From NCBI GenBank assembly GCA_037441765.1, contig JBBIRM010000112.1:1-9197 (forward strand): a DNA stretch of 9,197 bases, in the 5' to 3' direction. This document shows, piece by piece, positions 1 through 5,219 of this stretch. The notes under the pieces are model-generated. The model had not been told where the DNA came from and did not search any database. It saw nothing but the letters and a program-made list of their open reading frames with translations. This DNA comes from JBBIRM01 sp037441765 (GTDB lineage: Bacteria; Desulfobacterota; BSN033; UBA1163). Numbering within the stretch: the first letter of the stretch is position 1; each line of letters opens with the position of its first letter. The position numbers and the translations under genes are program-made.

Positions 1-73
1 GGCCATTTCACTACGATACTCAAGAAAAATCACTCGTTATCGCTGGATTAAGGTACTTACTTAACTGAGAAAG

Positions 74-94
74 GTAAACGACATGTAACGACAT
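74..94. repeat. Two-copy tandem repeat GTAA(A)CGACAT
   Basis: GTAAACGACAT (74-84) is followed at once by GTAACGACAT (85-94), a two-copy direct repeat differing by one inserted A. It lies in AT-rich non-coding DNA. Two copies are too few to call an iteron or an attachment site. Confidence 0.5.
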
Positions 95-128
95 ATTATA
101 ATAATACCATTTGAAATCGGAAATCTGT

Positions 129-164
129 AAATTGAACTTCCTAGTCAAATTATCAGTTCAATTT
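129..164. repeat. 10-bp perfect inverted repeat
   Basis: AAATTGAACT (129-138) and AGTTCAATTT (155-164) are perfect inverted copies separated by 16 nt. Neither side is followed by a T-run, so it does not look like a standard intrinsic terminator. It could be an operator-like palindrome or a structural hairpin. CTAGTCAA inside the loop (141-148) recurs at 187-194. Confidence 0.55.
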
Positions 165-215
165 CATACTACTAAAAAATACTTCTCTAGTCAACAATAA
201 GTTTTGTTTTCCACA

Positions 216-273
216 TGTAGGGTAAGCCTTTATGGCTTACCCTTTTCGGTAAGGGATAAACCCTTACCCTACG
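216..273. repeat. REPIN-like unit 1 (hairpin modules A1 and B1, inverted)
   Basis: Two 27-nt modules face away from each other. A1 (216-242) has GTAG at its foot, then a hairpin: GGGTAAGCC (220-228), loop TTTAT, GGCTTACCC (234-242). B1 (247-273) is the inverted module: GGTAAGGG (248-255), loop ATAAA, CCCTTACC (261-268), ending CTACG. A 5' GTAG tetranucleotide at the foot of a hairpin, with two such hairpins in inverted orientation, is the known layout of REP and REPIN/BIME elements mobilised by RAYT (Y1/HUH) transposases. The assignment rests on architecture only; no RAYT gene lies in the window. Confidence 0.75.
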
Positions 274-293
274 GATTAATTTATTAATTTTTT

Positions 294-357
294 CGTAGGG
301 TAAGCCCTTGTGGCTTACCGCTACCATTTTCGGTAAGGAACAAGCCCTTACCCTACG
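294..357. repeat. REPIN-like unit 2 (hairpin modules A2 and B2, inverted)
   Basis: A2 (294-320) starts CGTAG, then stem GGTAAGCC (299-306), loop CTTGT, GGCTTACC (312-319). B2 (331-357) is the inverted module: stem from GGTAAGG (332-338) and CCTTACC (346-352) around an ACAAG loop closed by a possible G-T pair, ending CTACG. It follows unit 1 after a 20-nt AT-rich spacer (274-293). Apart from the loop sequence and a longer gap between its modules it repeats the plan of unit 1. Confidence 0.75.
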
Positions 358-372
358 TCATAATACCGAATT

Positions 373-398
373 CGGTAGGGACAAGCCCTTACCCTACG
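373..398 (-). repeat. Solitary REP-like half unit (module B3)
   Basis: A single B-type module of 26 nt, one base shorter than its relatives. It reads CGGTAGGG, ACAAG, CCCTTACC and ends CTACG. The missing base falls in the left arm of the stem, so the hairpin would carry a bulge. Its orientation (GTAG on the minus strand) is that of B1 and B2, and no A partner precedes it, so it looks like a degenerate single REP next to the two full units. Confidence 0.65.
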
Positions 399-514
399 CT
401 TTAATTTCTATATTCTTTTCTGCTTTTTCTTTTAACCTATTTAAATCTCCTGGCCTTGTCAATATGATTTTAAGAGAGTTATGAAAAAGTATTTAAAATC
501 TAACTATAATACAT

Positions 515-542
515 TTGACAGTTTAAAAGAAGTTATGATAAT
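515..542 (+). promoter_or_regulatory. Probable sigma-70 promoter of tRNA-Arg
   Basis: A perfect -35 box TTGACA (515-520) and GATAAT (537-542, one mismatch to TATAAT) are separated by 16 nt. Transcription would start near 549, a few bases before the mature tRNA 5' end at 557. With no terminator after the tRNA, the same transcript could also carry the two following genes. Confidence 0.65.
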
Positions 543-556
543 AAATTATTAGGCTT

Positions 557-633
557 GGGCGATTAGCTCAGTAGGATAGAGCGTTGGTCTCCGGAACCAA
601 AGGCCGTGGGTTCAAATCCCGCATCGCCCACCA
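557..633 (+). tRNA. tRNA-Arg (anticodon CCG)
   Basis: A complete cloverleaf of 77 nt with encoded CCA. The acceptor stem is GGGCGAT (557-563) with ATCGCCC (623-629), the D stem GCTC/GAGC (566-569/579-582), and the anticodon stem TTGGT/ACCAA (584-588/596-600). The 7-nt loop gives anticodon CCG (591-593) after U33, with G37. The variable loop is 5 nt (601-605), and the T arm is GTGGG/CCCGC (606-610/618-622) around TTCAAAT. The discriminator is A630 and CCA is 631-633. It reads the Arg codon CGG. A start codon 14 nt downstream of CCA opens the next gene, so 3' processing and translation start are very close. Confidence 0.97.
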
Positions 634-647
634 ATTTTTATCTCAAT

Positions 648-1055
648 ATGAAAAATAAAGGCTTTATTCTTATTCTTTTGTTTCTCTTGAGTCCAATGAT
701 TCTATCTGGGATTTTTACAACCTTTGCTATAGAGAGAAGGGAAGGGTTTAGCACCATTTATATCCAAGTTGAAAAGAAAGAGGAGGAAATAGATTCCCAC
801 TACATTCAACTATTAAAGAAGATCAAGGAGAAATTGGACGAGTGGTTGAAGTCCCTAAATGAGAGAATTGAAAAGGAAGATATCACTCGTTTCGAAGTCC
901 GATTCCTTGAGATATTGAGAAGTGTATTGGAATGGGTGAAAGGGAAGATAGAAGCAAAGATTGAGTCCTCAAAGGAGAAGAAGCCTCCGAAGAAGAGAAG
1001 GGGCCTTTTCGAGGAGACTCACCAGAGAGCCTTCCCCTTTTTAGGAAAGGGATGA
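648..1055 (+). CDS. Small secreted or membrane-anchored helical protein of unknown function
   Basis: This 135-residue protein was not recognised. Residues 1-27 look like a signal peptide or anchor: MKNK, then a hydrophobic stretch (FILILLFLLSPMIL), then a possible T-x-A cleavage site near residue 27. Residues 42-110 are rich in Glu and Lys with hydrophobic residues at helical spacing, suggesting a long amphipathic or coiled-coil helix. A basic patch (KKPPKKRRG, 111-119) precedes the C-terminus. ATG 648 is chosen because an earlier in-frame GTG (606) lies inside the tRNA T-arm. No Shine-Dalgarno sequence precedes ATG 648. The stop overlaps the hydrolase start (ATGA), which supports translational coupling and a real gene. 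A function in the envelope is inference only. Confidence 0.65.
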   Translation: MKNKGFILILLFLLSPMILSGIFTTFAIERREGFSTIYIQVEKKEEEIDSHYIQLLKKIKEKLDEWLKSLNERIEKEDITRFEVRFLEILRSVLEWVKGKIEAKIESSKEKKPPKKRRGLFEETHQRAFPFLGKG

Positions 1056-1684
1056 AAGAGGAGAGAGTATTTTTTAAATCCAAAGGGATAAGATTGGAGG
1101 GCCTCTTGAATATACAAGAGGCCCTCCCTGTTAAAAGGAATTTAATCTTATGCCATCCCCACCCACAATTTGGTGGTGATATGTATAATCCCGTGATTCA
1201 GACGGCTGTTGAAACAGCATTTCAAGAGGGATATTCCACCCTCCGTTTTAACTTCAGAGGTGTCGGAAGGAGCGAAGGAGATTATGGAGAAGGGATAGAA
1301 GAGCAGGAGGATGTGAAATCCGCCATCGATTTCCTCCATTCTCTGCAAACAGGTTTATCTTCTTCTACCCTGCTTTTGGGTTATTCCTTTGGCGCCTGGG
1401 TGGGTATTGCTGTGGGTGTGGGTGATGAAAGAATTAAAGGGTTAGTAGTAATTGCCCCACCCTTAGAAAAATATTCTTTTGAATTTCTCAAGGGATGCAA
1501 AAAGAAAAAGTTGATTCTGGTAGGAAGCCAGGACCTCTTCTGTCCTATCCCCTTGCTTGATCAGTGGTTTAAAACCCTTGAAGAACCTAAAACCCTTTCT
1601 ATTATTGAAGGGGCTGACCATTTCTTTTTCTATCACCACCGTTCCCTTTCTCCATTTCTAAAAGACTTCTTTAAAGAATTTTAG
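1052..1684 (+). CDS. Alpha/beta hydrolase (COG2945-type)
   Basis: A 210-residue single-domain alpha/beta hydrolase, resembling the predicted hydrolases related to dienelactone hydrolases. HPHPQFGGDMYNPV (35-48) is the typical N-terminal motif of this group, and FRGVGRSEG (68-76) follows. The nucleophile elbow is GYSFG with Ser112. Likely remaining triad members are Asp161 (GSQD) and His190 (GADH). No signal peptide is seen, so it is probably cytoplasmic. Length fits the family, which lacks a large lid. The substrate cannot be predicted. The start overlaps the stop of the upstream small gene by 4 nt, with AGGA at 1043-1046 as ribosome binding site. The last 14 bp overlap the 3' end of the convergent kinase gene. 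Confidence 0.9.
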   Translation: MKEERVFFKSKGIRLEGLLNIQEALPVKRNLILCHPHPQFGGDMYNPVIQTAVETAFQEGYSTLRFNFRGVGRSEGDYGEGIEEQEDVKSAIDFLHSLQTGLSSSTLLLGYSFGAWVGIAVGVGDERIKGLVVIAPPLEKYSFEFLKGCKKKKLILVGSQDLFCPIPLLDQWFKTLEEPKTLSIIEGADHFFFYHHRSLSPFLKDFFKEF

Positions 1685-2540
1685 CCACCCAACCTTCTAT
1701 CATCCAACCCAACCGATAGAGAAAGAGGCGAAAGGAATAGGTTCGAATAACCTTCTTTATGGCTCTCTGAAATTCTGGATCATCTTCAGCATAGACCTGA
1801 AAGAGACGCAAGCAATCTCTCCTCGTAATTGGTAACCCAAGCCTTCTCCATTTTTCTATGGAGCGGTTAAGGCGGAGAAGATTCTTCATCCTTTTTTTGA
1901 GGGGAAGAGGGGTCCTTCGATAGGAACGATCGAAATCGATGAGGAGAATTTTCTCTCCTGAAAGTAGAATATTTTTTAACTGGAGGTCTCCATGAAAAAA
2001 ACCCTCCTTATGAAATTGACGGAGGAGGCAGGCTAAAGACCTAATTACTTGGCGTTTATGAGAGAGGTCTTCGGAAGTTTGTTTATCACCCATTTTGCTA
2101 AAATATTGAATCAGGTCAATTGCCTGAGGGATTTCAAGCGTGAGGAGATATGATCGATAGAGGAAGGGAAAGACATATTGATGGACAGCACCAAGAGGTT
2201 CAACTGTTGGGATTCCACGGGTTCGAATCTCTTCAGTAAGACTGAGTTCTTGAAAGGAACGCGAGCCAGAGAAGAAAAGTGTTCCGAACAAGCCCCGGAA
2301 TAACCCTCCGTGGGAATACTGACGAATGACCATCCTCGCCCCCTCGTGGATGGGTATAGAGGGATGGGGGGTTCTTCCCTCGAGATAAGTTATATTGAAG
2401 AGGTTCCTTTGAAGGAAGTTTTTCCAGTCTTCGATTCCGAGACTTATAAGTAAATCTTTATAACTATTTTTTAAAAGAAAGGTAGTCCTTCCTTTTTTAA
2501 TCAACGAGTAAGAAGGGAGGGGTTGAAATGATCTCTTCAC
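1671..2540 (-). CDS. KdkA/WaaP-type lipopolysaccharide core (Kdo) kinase
   Basis: A 289-residue protein of the protein-kinase-like LPS kinase family (Kdo/WaaP). The stretch VIRQYSHGGLFRG (71-83), followed by SRSFQE (93-98) and GIPTVEPLG (109-117), matches the pattern of 3-deoxy-D-manno-octulosonic acid kinases. HGDLQLKN (183-190) is the catalytic loop, and IDFD (201-204) corresponds to the metal-binding DFG. The likely reaction is ATP-dependent phosphorylation of Kdo or another inner-core sugar at the cytoplasmic face of the inner membrane. The start is GTG at 2540, two codons after an in-frame stop, with no clear Shine-Dalgarno sequence. It stands alone, convergent with the hydrolase and divergent from gatB. 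The exact sugar acceptor is uncertain. Confidence 0.85.
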   Translation of the reverse strand: MKRSFQPLPSYSLIKKGRTTFLLKNSYKDLLISLGIEDWKNFLQRNLFNITYLEGRTPHPSIPIHEGARMVIRQYSHGGLFRGLFGTLFFSGSRSFQELSLTEEIRTRGIPTVEPLGAVHQYVFPFLYRSYLLTLEIPQAIDLIQYFSKMGDKQTSEDLSHKRQVIRSLACLLRQFHKEGFFHGDLQLKNILLSGEKILLIDFDRSYRRTPLPLKKRMKNLLRLNRSIEKWRRLGLPITRRDCLRLFQVYAEDDPEFQRAIKKVIRTYSFRLFLYRLGWMIEGWVAKIL

Positions 2541-2548
2541 TTTCGATT

Positions 2549-2577
2549 AAGGTAATTGAATCCCAATTCTTTGTCAA
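2549..2577 (-). promoter_or_regulatory. Possible promoter of the LPS kinase gene
   Basis: On the minus strand a perfect TTGACA (2577-2572) is followed after 17 nt by TACCTT (2554-2549), a poor -10 match. If used, transcription would start at or within a few bases of the GTG codon (2540), giving a leaderless or nearly leaderless mRNA. That would agree with the missing Shine-Dalgarno sequence. The weak -10 box keeps confidence low. Confidence 0.3.
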
Positions 2578-2633
2578 CCGAATTAGACGGGATTTCGTTT
2601 TATAGACTTTTTCAGAACTCTCTTTTGGTTCAA

Positions 2634-2660
2634 TTGACAAGGAGAAATGTATATTATAAT
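2634..2660 (+). promoter_or_regulatory. Promoter of the gatB-mtnA operon
   Basis: A perfect TTGACA (2634-2639) and a perfect TATAAT (2655-2660) are separated by 15 nt, slightly shorter than the usual 16-18. Transcription would begin near 2667, only about 24 nt before the GTG start of gatB and just upstream of its ribosome binding site. This excludes the upstream ATG at 2556 as the GatB start. Confidence 0.65.
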
Positions 2661-2677
2661 TTTATAAAAAATCTAAA

Positions 2678-2684
2678 AAGGAGG
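2678..2684 (+). promoter_or_regulatory. Strong ribosome binding site deciding the gatB start
   Basis: AAGGAGG is a full Shine-Dalgarno match, 6 nt before GTG 2691. It fixes the start of gatB at this GTG rather than at the in-frame ATG 45 codons earlier, which has no such site. Confidence 0.85.
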
Positions 2685-2690
2685 ATTTTT

Positions 2691-4136
2691 GTGGAATATG
2701 AACCTGTCATTGGTTTGGAAGTCCATGCCCAGCTTCTCACCCGATCCAAGATATTTTGTGGGTGCTCCACCATGTTTGGTGAAGAACCAAACACCCAGAC
2801 ATGCCCTGTCTGCACAGGGCAACCTGGCTCCCTCCCAGTCGTTAATCGAAAAGCGGTTGAGTTTGCCATAAAGTTGGGATTAGCCACTCACTGCAGGATT
2901 GCCCCTTATAGCCTTTTTGCAAGAAAGAATTATTTTTATCCTGACCTACCAAAGGGGTATCAAATTTCTATGTATGAACGCCCACTGGCTGAAGAAGGCT
3001 TTATAGAAATAATTGTCGATGGGCAGAAAAAAAGGGTTCGGATTACCCGTATTCATTTAGAAGAGGATGCAGGAAAACTCAAACATGGCGAGACCATTGA
3101 AAAGGCCCCATACAGTTATGTGGATTTTAACAGAACAGGTGTTCCACTGGTTGAGATTGTAAGCGGGCCTGACATTCGTTCTCCTCAAGAGGCGGGGGAC
3201 TATTTAAGAGAGCTCAGAGCCATTCTTCAATATCTTGAAATCTGCACGGGTGACATGGAGAAGGGGACCTTTCGATGCGATGCCAATGTCTCTGTTCGGC
3301 CGAGAGGTCAGAATGGATTGGGGATAAGGACGGAATTAAAAAATATGAACTCCTTTCGACATGTTGAGATGGCCCTCGAATATGAGATAAAACGTCAGAT
3401 CGAACTTCTCAAGGATGGAGAAGAGGTGATCCAGGAGACAAGGCTTTGGGATCCAAATCAGGAAATCACAGTATCCATGAGGGGGAAGGAGGAGGCCCAT
3501 GATTATCGATACTTTCCTGACCCTGATCTCGTTCCTCTAAAAATCGATCAACATTGGATTGAAGAGATAAGAAAAGGTCTACCTGAACTTCCTGCTGAGA
3601 AAAGGGAGCGTTTTGCAAGGGATTATGGAATTCCTGAATATGATATTAAAATCTTAACCTCAACCAAAGCGATGGGAGATTACTTTGAGGAGACTGTCAG
3701 ACTATTTTCTGAGCCCAAAACTGTGAGCAACTGGATGATGGGGGATCTTCTCAGGGAATTAAAGAGGGATGGCCGTGAGATTGACCAATGTCCAGTCACG
3801 CCCTCCCACTTGGCGGAGATGCTTTCCATGGTTAAGGCTGGGATGATCAGTGGAAAGATAGCAAAGGAGGTCTTTGAAGAGATGTATCGAAGCGGGGAGC
3901 CCCCGCAGAAGATCGTTCAAGAGAGGGGTTGGTTTCAGATTCTTGATGAAGGGAGGATTTTGGAAGCAATCGAAAGAGTATTAAGAGAACATCCAAAACA
4001 GGTGGAGGATTATCGAAAAGGAAAAGAGAAGATATTTGGGTTCTTGGTTGGTGAGGTTATGAAGCAGACAAAGGGGAAGGCGAACCCCAAGATGGTTAAT
4101 GAGTTGTTAAGGAAAAGAGTAAAAGGTGAAGGTTAA
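2691..4136 (+). CDS. gatB: Asp/Glu-tRNA(Asn/Gln) amidotransferase subunit B
   Basis: GatB of the GatCAB amidotransferase. It phosphorylates the side chain of Asp or Glu misacylated on tRNA-Asn or tRNA-Gln, and GatA supplies ammonia for amidation. With the GTG start the protein has 481 residues, the usual family length. It opens with YEPVIGLEVHAQL (3-15). Cys23, Cys25, Cys38 and Cys41 (CGC...CPVC) form the zinc site, and the catalytic cradle includes ARKNYFYPDLPKGYQIS. The C-terminal helical and YqeY-like domains end with KANPKMVNELL. The open frame extends 45 codons upstream to ATG 2556, but that part spans the promoter and matches nothing in GatB. It is the first gene of the operon; mtnA follows after 12 nt. 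gatA and gatC are not in this window. Confidence 0.97.
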   Translation: MEYEPVIGLEVHAQLLTRSKIFCGCSTMFGEEPNTQTCPVCTGQPGSLPVVNRKAVEFAIKLGLATHCRIAPYSLFARKNYFYPDLPKGYQISMYERPLAEEGFIEIIVDGQKKRVRITRIHLEEDAGKLKHGETIEKAPYSYVDFNRTGVPLVEIVSGPDIRSPQEAGDYLRELRAILQYLEICTGDMEKGTFRCDANVSVRPRGQNGLGIRTELKNMNSFRHVEMALEYEIKRQIELLKDGEEVIQETRLWDPNQEITVSMRGKEEAHDYRYFPDPDLVPLKIDQHWIEEIRKGLPELPAEKRERFARDYGIPEYDIKILTSTKAMGDYFEETVRLFSEPKTVSNWMMGDLLRELKRDGREIDQCPVTPSHLAEMLSMVKAGMISGKIAKEVFEEMYRSGEPPQKIVQERGWFQILDEGRILEAIERVLREHPKQVEDYRKGKEKIFGFLVGEVMKQTKGKANPKMVNELLRKRVKGEG

Positions 4137-4148
4137 GGTGGAGGAAGG

Positions 4149-5204
4149 ATGAAATTTAAAACCATTGAGTGGAGAGGGGATTACGTTAGAATCCTTGACC
4201 AGCGGAAGCTCCCACAAAAGGTCCATTATTTAACTTGCAGAGATGCCTCCTCTGTTGAAAAGGCAATTCGCTCGATGGCCATTCGGGGAGCACCTGCCAT
4301 TGGTATTGCAGCCGCAATGGGTATTGCCCTTGCATCAAGAGAATTGAGCACAAACCGTCCTGATCTTTTTAAAAATGTTCTCCACCATACCTGTCAAAAG
4401 ATGAGGCAGACAAGACCAACTGCAGTCAATCTTTTCTGGGCAGTGAAACGAATGGAAGAGATTGTTAGTCAAGTTTCCATCTATGGGGTGAAAGAGACAA
4501 AAAAGAGATTGGAAGAGGAGGCCCTAAGAATTTATGAGGAGGATTTAGAGAACAACCAAAGGATGGGTGAGAATGGAAAGTCTGTTATCGAAGAGGGAAG
4601 TGGGGTGCTGACTCACTGTAATGCTGGGGGGTTGGCCACTGCTGGTTATGGGACAGCGATTGGGGTGATTCGTGCCGCCTGGTCATCGGGTAAAAGATTT
4701 CACGTATATGTGGATGAGACAAGACCCTTGCTTCAAGGTGCAAGATTGACAGCCTGGGAATTGGTTCAGGAAAAAATCCCATGCACTGTTATCACGGACA
4801 ATATGGCTGGGGCGATGATGGAGAAAGGGAAGATTAACATCGTTTTATTGGGAGCGGATAGGATTGCTAAGAACGGGGATACCGCAAACAAGATAGGGAC
4901 ATACAGTCTCGCCATTCTGGCAAAATGGCACCACATTCCATTCTATGTGGTAGCCCCAACCTCTACCTTCGATCTCAGCCTCAATTCCGGAAAAGAGATT
5001 CCTATTGAAGAGCGTGCAGAAGAGGAGGTCACCCATTTTGGTGGAAAAAGGGTAACTCCGAAAGGAGTGAAGGTATACAATCCTGCATTTGATATCACCC
5101 CCCACAGATTGATCGATGCAATTATTACAGAAAAAGGGATCATCCGAAAACCTTATCAGAGAAAGATTGAAAGACTCATTTTTGGGGGTTATAGCCCCCT
5201 CTAA
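4149..5204 (+). CDS. mtnA: S-methyl-5-thioribose-1-phosphate isomerase
   Basis: MtnA is a homologue of the eIF2B-alpha fold that converts 5-methylthioribose 1-phosphate to 5-methylthioribulose 1-phosphate in methionine salvage. The 351 residues match the usual length. Motifs seen are AIRGAPAIG (44-52), THCNAGGLATAGYGTA (155-170) with the catalytic Cys157, DETRPLLQGARLTAWE (189-204), ITDNMAG (215-221), GADRIAKNGDTANKIGT (235-251) with the catalytic Asp237, and NPAFDITP (311-318). A clear GGAGGAAGG precedes ATG. It lies 12 nt after gatB and 15 nt before the SAM adenosyltransferase gene. In some bacteria the same enzyme also isomerises 5-deoxyribose 1-phosphate, so the physiological substrate could be either. 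No other salvage gene except a possible aminotransferase is nearby. Confidence 0.95.
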   Translation: MKFKTIEWRGDYVRILDQRKLPQKVHYLTCRDASSVEKAIRSMAIRGAPAIGIAAAMGIALASRELSTNRPDLFKNVLHHTCQKMRQTRPTAVNLFWAVKRMEEIVSQVSIYGVKETKKRLEEEALRIYEEDLENNQRMGENGKSVIEEGSGVLTHCNAGGLATAGYGTAIGVIRAAWSSGKRFHVYVDETRPLLQGARLTAWELVQEKIPCTVITDNMAGAMMEKGKINIVLLGADRIAKNGDTANKIGTYSLAILAKWHHIPFYVVAPTSTFDLSLNSGKEIPIEERAEEEVTHFGGKRVTPKGVKVYNPAFDITPHRLIDAIITEKGIIRKPYQRKIERLIFGGYSPL

Positions 5205-5219
5205 AACAGAGGTCCTTCT

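Larger units (their letters stand above)
1..215. other. AT-rich gene-free left edge
   Basis: No convincing gene is seen here. All frames close quickly. The only open stretch at the left edge is about 21 codons in frame 3, ending in TGA at 66-68; it could be the tail of a gene entering from the left but cannot be identified. The stretch holds a short tandem repeat (74-94) and an inverted repeat (129-164), listed separately. Base composition is clearly richer in A/T than the coding part of the window. Confidence 0.6.

Noticed and set aside
3..68. Open frame of about 21 codons ending in TGA at the left edge, possible tail of a gene
   Set aside because: Too short and without recognisable motif; the surrounding DNA is AT-rich and non-coding in character.
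216..398. CRISPR array
   Set aside because: The repeats are palindromic modules in alternating orientation with short AT-rich gaps, not direct repeats with unique spacers of constant length.
557..633. Integration site (attB) of a genomic island at tRNA-Arg
   Set aside because: No integrase, no second copy of the tRNA 3' end in the window, and ordinary chromosomal genes follow directly.
606..647. N-terminal extension of the small protein from GTG 606
   Set aside because: It would begin inside the T-arm of tRNA-Arg and encode the tRNA 3' half; the signal peptide begins naturally at ATG 648.
2556..2690. Upstream leader peptide or regulatory ORF before gatB
   Set aside because: In frame with gatB, overlaps the promoter and lacks a ribosome binding site.
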